Positions 8,229-16,378 of a stretch of 41,555 nt of DNA are shown piece by piece; the stretch's first letter is position 1; each line of letters starts with the position of its first letter. A model generated the notes under the pieces. That model was not told the DNA's origin, made no database searches, and was given only the letters and a program-made list of their open reading frames with translations. This DNA is from CF-72 sp051006215. GTDB lineage: Bacteria > Chloroflexota > UBA6077 > CF-72. The DNA lies in assembly GCA_051006215.1 (NCBI GenBank), contig JBPCIO010000257.1, positions 1 to 41,555 of the forward strand, in the 5' to 3' direction. Both the position numbers and the translations under genes were made by a program.

Positions 8229-11200
8229 TGGACGACCGTCTCTTCAAGTCACTTCAATGGCGCTGCATTGGCCCGCACCGGGGCGGGCGATGTGTGACCG
8301 TCGCCGGACACCCGACCGATCCCGGCACGTTCTACTTCGGCGCGTGCGCCGGAGGCGTCTGGAAAACCACCAACGCCGGCTCCCACTGGCAGAACGTCTC
8401 CGACGGCTTCTTCACGACCGCCTCAGTTGGCGGCCTGGCAGTGTCAGATTCCGATCCCAATGTCATCTACGCGGGAACCGGCGAGGCGTGCATTCGCAGC
8501 AATGTCTCGCATGGTGACGGCGTGTATCGCTCAGACGATGGCGGCCGAAGGTGGCGCAACACGGGCCTTTCCGCGACACGCCACATCAGCCGTGTCGTCG
8601 TCCACCCCACGAATCCCGAAGTGGTGTACGTAGCGGCGCTTGGACGCGCCTGGGGAACCAATCCAGAACGTGGCGTGTATCGCTCACGCGATGGCGGCGT
8701 CTCGTGGGGCCTGGTGCTGCATAAGAGCGACCGCGCCGGCGCAGCCGACCTGACCATGGACCCACGAAACCCGCGCGTGCTGTACGCCGCGCTGTGGCAG
8801 GGCCGACGCTTTCCGCATGCCGCCTCCAGCGGAGGCGAGGACTCCGGGATCTGGCGCAGCCTGGACGGTGGCGACACCTGGACCGAGCTCAGCCGCAACA
8901 AGGGTCTGCCTGAAGGCGTGCTCGGGCGCATTGGCATCACGGCCTCGCCTGCCCAACCTGGCCGAGTCTGGGCGCTGGTCGAGGCCGACGACGGGGCCAT
9001 GTTCCGTTCAGACGACTACGGGGAGACGTGGCAGCGCCTGAGCGAGGATATGGAGCTGCGCCGGCGGCCCTGGTATTACATGCACGCCTATGCTGATCCA
9101 CAGGATCCGAACACCGTATGGGTGCTGAACCTGAACGTCTGGCGTTCAGTGGATGCTGGCAAGACATTCGAAAGCATTGCCACGCCGCACGGCGACAACC
9201 ACGGACTCTGGATCGACCCGCGCAATTCGAACCGCATGATCGAGGGCAACGACGGCGGAGCATGCATTACATTCGACGGCGGCCGCTCGTGGTCGAGCCT
9301 GCTGAATCAGCCGACGGCGCAGTTTTATCACGTGACCACCGACGACAGCGTCCCGTACCACGTGTATGGATCGCAGCAGGACAACTGGGCAATGCGCCTG
9401 CCGAGCATCGGCTTCGAGGGCGCGATCTCCTGGAAAGACTACGTCGAGCCAGGCGGTGGCGAGAGTGGCTACATCGCCATCTCGCGTAAGCCGCCGCACA
9501 TGGTCTTCGGCGGCGGCATCGGCACCGGCCTGGGCCACGGACGACTGATCGCCTGGCACCCTGAGACTGGCCAGAAACGCAACATTACCGTGTGGCCCGA
9601 GGTCCTGGGCATGGGCGGCGGAGCGGATTCGCTCAAGTACCGCTTCCAATGGACCTTCCCGGTGGAGCTATCGCCGCACGACGAGGATACGCTGTACATC
9701 TGCTCCAACGTCGTCCACCGTTCGACGGACGACGGGGCCAGCTGGGAAACGATCAGTCCAGATCTGACACGCAATGATGCGAGCAAGATCGTTTCTTCCG
9801 GAGGTCCGATCACTGCTGACAACAGCGGCGCCGAAATCTACTGCACGATCTTCGCTTTCCGCGAGTCGCCGCAGCAGCGCGGCGTGTTCTGGGCAGGCTC
9901 AGACGACGGGTTGCTTCATCTTTCCCAAGACGGCGGCCAGAGCTGGGACAACGTCACTCCGCCAGACCTCCCGGAATGGGCGATGATCAACATGATCGAG
10001 CCGTCGCCACATGCGCCGGGCAGCGCCTACGTTGCGGCAACCTGCTACAAGTCCGACGACACCCACCCCTACCTATATCGGACGGACGACTTTGGCGCGA
10101 CCTGGAGGCGCATAACCGACGGTATTCCGGACGATGAGTTCACACGCGTCATCCGCGCCGACCCAGCCAAACCAGGGCTACTGTACTGTGGCACGGAACG
10201 CGGCATTCTCATCTCATTTGACGACGGAGGCGGCTGGCAGCGGCTGGAATCCAATCTACCGGTCACACCTATCTGGGACCTGATTGTCAAAGGCACCGAT
10301 CTCGTCGTCGCCACGCACGGGCGGTCATTCTGGATCCTCGACGACATTACGCTGCTCTACCAGCTTCAGCCAGACTTGGCCAGCCAGTCCAGCCATCTGT
10401 TCAAGCCACGCGACACCACCCGGTTTCGCCTGTACGGCCGTCTCCAGGAGAGCAAGGTTGCGGGGCATCTCAATTACAAGATGACCGGACCGGTGACCGT
10501 AGCCTGCCGGACCGTCGAAGAGCCAAACGGGTCCAAGAGTCAGCAGTTCCTCGACGCCGGCCAGAACCCACCGGAGGGCGTGATCATTCAGTACTGGCTG
10601 GGTGGGTCTACCCCGCCGCAATCGGTGAAGCTAAGCATTGTCGACGTTGAGGGCAACGAAGTCCGCTCGTTCACGAGCAAGCCGGAAAAGACGGCCGCTC
10701 GTCCCGAGACCACCCCGAGCGAGGGGGACGTTCAGCGGGCCGGAGGCGAGGAGGAGGTCAGCACAGAAGACCAGGCACCGGCGGGGGAGGGTCCTTGGGC
10801 GCCCAACGCCGCCGGTATGAATCGCTTCGTGTGGGACTACCGCTACGAAAAGCCACTGAAGCTCGAGATAAAGAGTCGCAGCGCGCGCGAAGAGGCGCTC
10901 GAAGGTGGCACCGGACCACGCGCTATTCCGGGTCAGTACCAGGTTCGGCTCACGGTCGCCGATCAGACGCTGGTGCAGAGCTTTGCGATCCTGGCCGACC
11001 CGCGCTTGCCGGTGACGCTGGACGATCTGAAGGCGCAGTTCGACCTGAAGATGGCCATCCGCGATCGCAGCTCGGAAGCCCACGCCACCATCAACCTGAT
11101 CCGCCGCGTGCGGGAGCAGGTGGAGGCCTGGGAAAAACGAGCCGCGGATCAGGGTGGTGTCAAGGACTCCGCGCGAGCGCTGAAGGATCAACTCAAGGCG

Positions 11201-11458
11201 GTCGAGGGCGAGTTGATCAACCTCGACTTCGAAAAGCCGCGACCTGGCACCAACCGGGTGAAGGAGAAATTGGACGCGCTTAGCTCGATGATCGACGAGT
11301 CCGACCACGCGCCGACCCGCGGGGCACACGAGGTGTACGAGCAGTTGCGCGCGCAGCTCGAAGAGCAGCGCCGTGCACTGACCGAGCTACTCGAGGGGCC
11401 AGTCAAGTCGTTCGGCGAGCGTCTCACAGCGCTCAACATCCCGGCCATCATTGTCTGA
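8228..11458 (+). CDS. large Asp-box (VPS10/sortilin-type BNR) beta-propeller protein
   Basis: A 1076-residue protein. At least ten Asp-box repeats of the S-x-D-x-G-x-x-W type run through residues about 40-700, for example YRSDDGGRRW, YRSRDGGVSW, WRSLDGGDTW, FRSDDYGETW, HRSTDDGASW and YRTDDFGATW, giving a Vps10/sialidase-like propeller. Database entries often call this family glycosyl hydrolase, but I see no catalytic residues that prove it. An acidic linker (about 820-860) and a helical C-terminal domain follow. No signal peptide is visible at the N-terminus, unlike most relatives I know, so it may be cytoplasmic or exported by another route. The ATG overlaps the kinase stop. A possible hairpin follows at 11466-11508. 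Confidence 0.85.
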   Translation: MDDRLFKSLQWRCIGPHRGGRCVTVAGHPTDPGTFYFGACAGGVWKTTNAGSHWQNVSDGFFTTASVGGLAVSDSDPNVIYAGTGEACIRSNVSHGDGVYRSDDGGRRWRNTGLSATRHISRVVVHPTNPEVVYVAALGRAWGTNPERGVYRSRDGGVSWGLVLHKSDRAGAADLTMDPRNPRVLYAALWQGRRFPHAASSGGEDSGIWRSLDGGDTWTELSRNKGLPEGVLGRIGITASPAQPGRVWALVEADDGAMFRSDDYGETWQRLSEDMELRRRPWYYMHAYADPQDPNTVWVLNLNVWRSVDAGKTFESIATPHGDNHGLWIDPRNSNRMIEGNDGGACITFDGGRSWSSLLNQPTAQFYHVTTDDSVPYHVYGSQQDNWAMRLPSIGFEGAISWKDYVEPGGGESGYIAISRKPPHMVFGGGIGTGLGHGRLIAWHPETGQKRNITVWPEVLGMGGGADSLKYRFQWTFPVELSPHDEDTLYICSNVVHRSTDDGASWETISPDLTRNDASKIVSSGGPITADNSGAEIYCTIFAFRESPQQRGVFWAGSDDGLLHLSQDGGQSWDNVTPPDLPEWAMINMIEPSPHAPGSAYVAATCYKSDDTHPYLYRTDDFGATWRRITDGIPDDEFTRVIRADPAKPGLLYCGTERGILISFDDGGGWQRLESNLPVTPIWDLIVKGTDLVVATHGRSFWILDDITLLYQLQPDLASQSSHLFKPRDTTRFRLYGRLQESKVAGHLNYKMTGPVTVACRTVEEPNGSKSQQFLDAGQNPPEGVIIQYWLGGSTPPQSVKLSIVDVEGNEVRSFTSKPEKTAARPETTPSEGDVQRAGGEEEVSTEDQAPAGEGPWAPNAAGMNRFVWDYRYEKPLKLEIKSRSAREEALEGGTGPRAIPGQYQVRLTVADQTLVQSFAILADPRLPVTLDDLKAQFDLKMAIRDRSSEAHATINLIRRVREQVEAWEKRAADQGGVKDSARALKDQLKAVEGELINLDFEKPRPGTNRVKEKLDALSSMIDESDHAPTRGAHEVYEQLRAQLEEQRRALTELLEGPVKSFGERLTALNIPAIIV

Positions 11459-11465
11459 GAGCAGC

Positions 11466-11508
11466 GGCCCTGGCACGCCTGAACACTGTTCGGTCCGCGT
11501 CCAGGGCC
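11466..11508 (+). terminator. possible terminator-like hairpin after the six-gene unit
   Basis: GGCCCTGG (11466-11473) and CCAGGGCC (11501-11508) are perfect 8-bp complements just after the propeller stop. The loop is long (27 bases) and no T tract follows, so intrinsic termination is uncertain. Confidence 0.3.
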
Positions 11509-11575
11509 CCTTCAGCCCCGACGGCTGAGCAGAGCGACTCTTAGCAAATTCTTATGGAGCTTTCAAGGGTCGTTC

Positions 11576-12913
11576 ATGCTGAGGCGCGATGCTCCAGTCA
11601 TGACACACGAACGGCGAGCGCTCGCGGCGCTTTTGCTTCTGCTGCAGGCCGCTCTCGCGCTCCTGGCAGCGCTGGGACTCCTGGTCTACGCCCGCGCCGG
11701 CAATGCACTCGGATCGCTTGCCGTGCCCGAAACCGTAGCGCTCGCCGGTCCACTCGCGCTGGTGGCCCTGGCGGTTGGCCTCTGTCGTGGCTGGCGCTGG
11801 GCGACGCCTGCCATTGTGGTCTGGCAGGCGCTGACCCTGCTGGGCACGGGGTTTTCGGTACTGGCGAGTGCCGGCGGGGCCTTGAATCTGAGCTTCGGCT
11901 TGACTGGTCTAGTGCTGCCCGGCGCGATTCTGTTCCTGGCGCTGCGCGAACGTGCCGACGGGCGTGACCTGCAGCGGTGGCTGACGGCGGCTCTGCTGCT
12001 TCTGACTGGGTTCATCCACATCGCGCTCGTTCCGGAGCACCTCCGCGAGGCACCCCGGCTGGGTGTCCTGTTCGCCCTGGATGGAGCGGCCTTCGTGATC
12101 CTTGCATTGGCCAGCCTGTCGCTGCCTGCCGCCCGGCTGCGCTGGCCGACCGCCGCCCTGCTGATTGCGACCGTCCTGGCGTACCTCGGCATGATCGTCA
12201 GCCGGCGCGAGGCCGTCGAGGACCTCGCCGTGGCGACCAAGCTGATCGAGCTGACGGCGCTGGCTCTGGTGGTGTGGCCGTTCGGCAGACGTTGGGACTG
12301 GCGCTGGGCTACGTCCGTCGCAGGCGTGCTGCTGGCAGTCACGGTCTCTGGCGCGGTCGCATGGGCTGCTTCGTTCCGGTCCACACCGACTGGCCACTCG
12401 CACGACGGCAGCGTCGTTCTCGCCGCGGCACCACCCACCGACGAGCAGCGCGCTGCCGCCGCCAGGCTTGTCGACGACACGCGTGCCGGAATCCAGGCGT
12501 ACACAAACGTTCAGGTGGCGCTGACCGACGGCTATCGTCCGAGCACTCCACCCCTGGCTCCGACCGTTCACTACACCAATACAGCCTATCAGCATGACGA
12601 CCGCATCCTTGATCCCACGCGGCCTGAAGCGCTGGTGTACGCCAACACGCCGGGCGGACCTGTGCTGCTCGGAGCGATGTACATGCTGCCGAAAGCCAAT
12701 GTCGCTCCGCCTGATGTCGGCGGCTCGCTCACGGAGTGGCACACCCACACGAACCTGTGCTTTGGTCTGCCGACCTTTCGCATCGATGGATTCCAGTCTC
12801 CATTTGGCACCTGTCCGATCGGCTCGATCAACGCGCCCACCCCGGCCATGCTGCACATCTGGACCGGAGCCAACGGCACGGGTTCGCAAGCCAGGGACGT
12901 TGTTGGATTCTGA
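11576..12913 (+). CDS. polytopic membrane protein with C-terminal periplasmic domain, C-terminus replaced by repeat sequence
   Basis: A 445-residue protein of unknown function. About seven or eight hydrophobic segments occupy residues 10-280. A soluble domain (about 290-430) follows, with HYTNTAYQHDDRILDP, VLLGAMYMLP, TEWHTHTNLCFG and AMLHIWTG; the His-rich motif suggests metal binding, but this is inference. AAGGG lies 7 bases before the ATG at 11576; a second ATG at 11600 is possible. The last about 12 codons (from about 12875) are encoded by the first unit of the 48-bp tandem repeat, so the natural C-terminus has probably been lost or overwritten. It stands alone on the strand. Confidence 0.75.
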   Translation: MLRRDAPVMTHERRALAALLLLLQAALALLAALGLLVYARAGNALGSLAVPETVALAGPLALVALAVGLCRGWRWATPAIVVWQALTLLGTGFSVLASAGGALNLSFGLTGLVLPGAILFLALRERADGRDLQRWLTAALLLLTGFIHIALVPEHLREAPRLGVLFALDGAAFVILALASLSLPAARLRWPTAALLIATVLAYLGMIVSRREAVEDLAVATKLIELTALALVVWPFGRRWDWRWATSVAGVLLAVTVSGAVAWAASFRSTPTGHSHDGSVVLAAAPPTDEQRAAAARLVDDTRAGIQAYTNVQVALTDGYRPSTPPLAPTVHYTNTAYQHDDRILDPTRPEALVYANTPGGPVLLGAMYMLPKANVAPPDVGGSLTEWHTHTNLCFGLPTFRIDGFQSPFGTCPIGSINAPTPAMLHIWTGANGTGSQARDVVGF

Positions 12914-13066
12914 TGCTGCTTTGGCACGGGTTTGGGATCCATGGACATGGTTGGATTGGTTAGGTGCTTTGGCGCGAGTTCGTAAGCCATGGACGTTGTT
13001 GGATTGGTTAGGTGCTTTGGCCTGGAAGTCCGTGGACGTGGTTGGATTCGCACAGTGCTTTGGCAC
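12880..13066 (+). repeat. four tandem copies of a 48-bp repeat
   Basis: Units at 12880-12927, 12928-12975, 12976-13023 (48 bp each) and 13024-13066 (43 bp, shortened). The shared core reads CATGGACGTTGTTGGATT followed by GTGCTTTGGC. There are no unique spacers. The first unit overlaps the end of the upstream membrane-protein gene. Two more copies occur in opposite orientation at about 13434-13480 and 13606-13655. Confidence 0.85.
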
Positions 13067-13428
13067 GGCGCTACGCGCCGGAGGGGCGCTGCCCCTCTAC
13101 CCCGCCGGACTCACCCACAACCTGGGTACTTGCTCCGCGCGCGGAGGGGCGCAGCCCCTCCACACCTCCTCAGTGGCTTCGCCCCCGAGTAGCCCCCATC
13201 ATCTCTTGTAGCTCTGCCCACCAAGCCAGCAGGTCACCCGCGAGGTGGTTTTGGCCCCGGGACAGCGGAGCGAGAGCGAGAGCGGCTTCGCCTGGCGGAG
13301 ACCCGTGCGTGCGCCGAATGGGCCGGGGGTGTTGGGGCGGAGCCCCCGCAGTGGCGAGGGAACGCTATGACCAGCGTGAGTCCGGCGGGGTAGAGGGGCA
13401 GCGCCCCTTCGGCGCGTAGCGCCGTGCC
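13062..13428. repeat. 55-bp inverted repeat arms with GC-rich hairpins
   Basis: The arm 13062-13116 is the reverse complement of 13374-13428 with two mismatches. Each arm contains smaller hairpins such as AGGGGCGCTGCCCCT. The enclosed 257 bases hold another 8-bp stem hairpin (GGAGGGGC-GCA-GCCCCTCC at 13143-13161) and no convincing gene. Confidence 0.8.
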
Positions 13429-13605
13429 GATGCACCATCAGCATCCAACAACGTCCATGGCTTGCGAACCCGTGCCAAACCACACGGCGCCGAATGGGCC
13501 GGGGGTGTTGGGGGCGGAGCCCCCGCAGTGGCGAGGGAACGCTATGACCAGCGTGAGTCCGGCGGGGTAGAGGGGCAGCGCCCCTCCGGCCCGCAGGGCC
13601 GTGCC
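13311..13605 (+). repeat. two direct copies of a ~118-bp palindromic repeat
   Basis: Copy A is 13311-13428 and copy B 13487-13605. They differ by one inserted G and a few substitutions. Each copy has the hairpins GGGGGCGGAGCCCCC (or a one-G-shorter form) and GGGGCAGCGCCCC, and each is followed by an inverted copy of the 48-bp repeat, making a composite unit of about 170 bp repeated twice. The stretch 12914-13685 holds these repeats and no supportable gene. Confidence 0.85.
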
Positions 13606-13685
13606 AAATCACCATCAGAATCCAACTACGTCCGCGGAATTTCAGGCCAAAACACATAACGAATCCACGTCCCAGCTTTATTGAA

Positions 13686-14714
13686 TTAGTGAATACCCGC
13701 CCGGTGGGCCTGGGCGTAGTGCATTGCGAGCAAGTCTTCGCCCCAGTCTCCGGTGATGTCGCGGAAGACGGAGTGGATGTGGTTGGCTTCGTTCTGGGTG
13801 TTGTCGTACTCGATGAGGAAGCTGGGCGCCTTGATGGCGTAGTAGTGGCCCTGGCCTGGTTCCTCGCTCCCGGCCCAGGCGAAGGTCATCGCCTCTAGTC
13901 CGTCAGCCTCGATCTTCCGCCAGGACGGAGCGCTCAGCTCAGCGTTGGTCCGTTCGAGGTAGTGCCGCACCAGCTTGACCAACAACTCGCGGTCATCTCC
14001 GCGCATGTGCGCAAAGGCCAGACCACGCGGGGGAGCGAAGGCATTGGCTACCCGGTACTTGTCGGTGAGGATGTCTGGAAACGCGGTCGGGCTAATGACC
14101 GCCACCTGTTTTTGTTCGCTGGGTAAGCCGCGCACCAGCGCGCGCGCCAGATCTTCTTCTTCGGGCAAGGTGCGCTGACCGGCGGTTGGGCCGTGCCGCA
14201 CCTCAGCCGGATTGGCGCCGAAGAACAGTGGCGCCGAGGCAATCCGGTCGCCATCGACGAACGTGAAATGCACCCCGACATGGTGACCGCCGATGTGCCA
14301 CGCCCACGGCGCGCGCCCACTTGGATCGCCCAGGACGCACACCGCGTAGTGCTCCGGGTGCCGAATGAACGGGGTAACGCGGGCATCGGCCTGCTCCTGC
14401 AGAAGCAGGGGAACCTCGAGGTCCATAATCTGGCGAACCTGGTGTGCGCCGCGCGTGCTGAGACCAATGTCAAGCAACGCCAGTGCCTTGCGCTGCTGGT
14501 CGGGCGTCATGTTGATCAAGCGCAGCCCGTTGCGCGGCGTGCTCTCAGGCGGCCGATAGTCCCAGATATACCGACGGTCGTCGCCGAATGGGAGGGTGGC
14601 GACGCGGCGCTGCGGCTCGTTGAGGGACGCGAGAAAGTCCAAAGCGGCCGATACCATGCGGCCGGCGGTCCCCGGTGCACGATCGGTAAGCGTCAGATCG
14701 AGAGTAGCGGTCAT
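13686..14714 (-). CDS. DUF3500 domain-containing protein
   Basis: A 342-residue protein covering the whole DUF3500 family, whose function is unknown. Recognisable features are the N-terminal helix AALDFLASL, WDYRPPESTPRNGLRL, the central WAWHIGGHHVGVHFTF (a His-rich strand pair), FGANPAEVRHGP and a C-terminal SFLIEYDNTQNEANHIHSV with DWGEDLL. The clustered His, Asp and Asn suggest a metal site, by inference. There is no signal peptide. It is transcribed toward the repeat mosaic and its stop abuts the last repeat unit. It starts 101 bases from the divergent ctaG-like gene. Confidence 0.85.
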   Translation of the reverse strand: MTATLDLTLTDRAPGTAGRMVSAALDFLASLNEPQRRVATLPFGDDRRYIWDYRPPESTPRNGLRLINMTPDQQRKALALLDIGLSTRGAHQVRQIMDLEVPLLLQEQADARVTPFIRHPEHYAVCVLGDPSGRAPWAWHIGGHHVGVHFTFVDGDRIASAPLFFGANPAEVRHGPTAGQRTLPEEEDLARALVRGLPSEQKQVAVISPTAFPDILTDKYRVANAFAPPRGLAFAHMRGDDRELLVKLVRHYLERTNAELSAPSWRKIEADGLEAMTFAWAGSEEPGQGHYYAIKAPSFLIEYDNTQNEANHIHSVFRDITGDWGEDLLAMHYAQAHRAGIH

Positions 14715-14815
14715 GGCAATCGGCTCCGCTCAGAATGGTACTCCCTCAATTTTGACCGACCGGCTGTGCCCGCAGGTCGAACACCTCGCGATCTAGGCTA
14801 AGGCTAGGCCAGGAA

Positions 14816-15571
14816 ATGCCCGAACCTAGCGCTCTGGTCGCGGTGTTGCTCACCACGTGGCTGTATTGGCGGGGCGTGCGGACGCTCTGGAGGCGGGCTG
14901 GACGTGGGCATGTGCTGCACGCGCGGCAGGTGGTCTGCTTCGGTCTCGGTTTGCTGACGATCCTGGTGGCTCTCGAAACACCCCTGGATCCGCTCAGCGG
15001 GGAGCTTTTCGCTGCGCACATGGTTCAACATCTGCTCCTGCTGCTGATAGCCGGGCCCCTGTTGGTGCTCGGCGCGCCACTCGTGCCGATATTGTGGGCG
15101 CTGCCTGAGCCGTCCCGGCGAGCGCTCGGGGGGTGGTTACGTCGAGCCAACCATCTGGGGCACGTGGGAGTGACGTTCACCTTGCACAGTGTCGCCCTGT
15201 GGGTATGGCACATCCCTGCCCTGTATGACGCAGCCCTGAGCAACCGCGGTGTGCACGTAATCGAACACGCCAGCTTCCTGGGCACGGCGGTCCTGTTCTG
15301 GTGGGCGGTACTGTCCCGCGGGCGATTGGGCTACCGTGCCGGTGTGGTGTACGTGTTCGGCCTGGCGCTCGAGAGCACCATTCTGGGGGCGTTACTCGCA
15401 TTCTCGCCCGTCGCCTGGTACGCCGCCCACGCCACGACAACCGTCGGCTGGGGCATGAGTCCGCTCGACGACCAGCAAGTGGCCGGCCTCATCATGTGGG
15501 TCCCTGGGGGCACCATCTACCTGGCCGCGGCCCTGGGGCTATTTGCCGCGTGGCTCAGAGACAGTGTCTAG
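14816..15571 (+). CDS. ctaG: caa3-type cytochrome c oxidase assembly factor, CtaG family
   Basis: A 251-residue membrane protein with about six or seven transmembrane segments, matching the CtaG (caa3 oxidase assembly) family found in Gram-positives and Chloroflexota. Typical conserved patterns are HMVQHLLLLLIAGPLLVLGAP, LHSVALWVWHIPALYDAAL and HVIEHASFLGTAVLFWW, with conserved His residues probably involved in copper handling, then DQQVAGLIMWVPGG near the end. AGG lies just upstream of the ATG. No oxidase subunit genes are in the window. Its last 33 bases overlap the 3' end of the opposite-strand SDR gene. Confidence 0.9.
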   Translation: MPEPSALVAVLLTTWLYWRGVRTLWRRAGRGHVLHARQVVCFGLGLLTILVALETPLDPLSGELFAAHMVQHLLLLLIAGPLLVLGAPLVPILWALPEPSRRALGGWLRRANHLGHVGVTFTLHSVALWVWHIPALYDAALSNRGVHVIEHASFLGTAVLFWWAVLSRGRLGYRAGVVYVFGLALESTILGALLAFSPVAWYAAHATTTVGWGMSPLDDQQVAGLIMWVPGGTIYLAAALGLFAAWLRDSV

Positions 15572-16378
15572 GACCGCCAACCGGAACTTCAGAAACTCGT
15601 TGAGATCTTGCGCTCGGCGGCGGACCAGGTCAGCATGCAGCTGGTCCGGCATGATCAGAAATTGCTCAGAACGCACGGCTTCCACCACCAGATCACCCAC
15701 CTGCTCGGGCTGTAATTCTTCGCCACCCTGAACGGCCTGGGCCATGAGCGTCTCCGACCGCTCCCGCTCGGGCGTCATACCTACGGAGCGGCCAGTTTCC
15801 GCCAGGTTCGTGTTTACCCCGCCTGGGCACAGCAACGAAACGCCCACGCCAAACGGGCGCGCATACAGCGCCAGCGCCTCTGTCAGGCCGACCACCGCGA
15901 ACTTCGAGGCAATGTACGGCGCGCCTTCACCCGTCAGGGCCACCATTCCAGCCATCGAGCCGGTGTTCACAATATAGCCATGGCGGCGTTCGAGCATGCC
16001 TGGCAAGAATGCGCGGATACCGCGGATCACGCCGAGCACATTGATCCCCAGGCACCACTGCCAATCTGCAATTTCGAGATGCTCCAGCGCGCCGCGCAGC
16101 ACGACCCCGGCGTTGTTCATCAAGAGTCCGACCGGACCGAGCTTGGCCTCGGCTTCGCTGGCCAGGCGCTCCACATCCTGGTCCCGCGAAACGTCGCAAT
16201 GGACAGCCAGGACACGGCGACCCAGCGCGGTGATCTCGGCTGAGACCTGTGCCAGACGAGCGTCGTTCACGTCGGCCAGGGCGACATCCGCTCCCTCGCG
16301 AGCAAGGGCCAGCGCCGTACCCCGACCGATGCCGCTGGCGCCGCCGGTAATGACTGCCACTTCGCCGGCGAGCTTCAT
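15539..16378 (-). CDS. short-chain dehydrogenase/reductase (SDR)
   Basis: A 279-residue classical SDR. The cofactor motif is TGGASGIGRG (residues 11-20), followed by the structural NNAGV, the catalytic Ser in NTGSMAGM and the YxxxK pair in YIASKFAV. An Asp at the end of strand 2 (ALADVND) favours NAD over NADP. A C-terminal extension (about 30 residues beyond the core) ends in LNEFLKFRL. It begins inside the stop of the LLM gene (ATGA overlap, 16375-16378), so the two are translationally coupled and may act on the same substrate. The substrate is not predictable. Confidence 0.92.
   Translation of the reverse strand: MKLAGEVAVITGGASGIGRGTALALAREGADVALADVNDARLAQVSAEITALGRRVLAVHCDVSRDQDVERLASEAEAKLGPVGLLMNNAGVVLRGALEHLEIADWQWCLGINVLGVIRGIRAFLPGMLERRHGYIVNTGSMAGMVALTGEGAPYIASKFAVVGLTEALALYARPFGVGVSLLCPGGVNTNLAETGRSVGMTPERERSETLMAQAVQGGEELQPEQVGDLVVEAVRSEQFLIMPDQLHADLVRRRAQDLNEFLKFRLAVLDTVSEPRGK

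Noticed and set aside
10631..11329. 232-residue minus-strand ORF inside the propeller gene
   Set aside because: The sense strand is continuous with the propeller protein's C-terminal domain; the antisense frame has no motifs.
11481..11491. GAACACTGTTC as a second LexA box
   Set aside because: The arms GAAC/GTTC are separated by 3 bases, not 4, and it sits between a stop codon and an unrelated membrane-protein gene.
12880..13066. Possible CRISPR array (regular 48-bp repeats)
   Set aside because: The units are contiguous with no unique spacers, they vary among themselves, and no cas genes are near.
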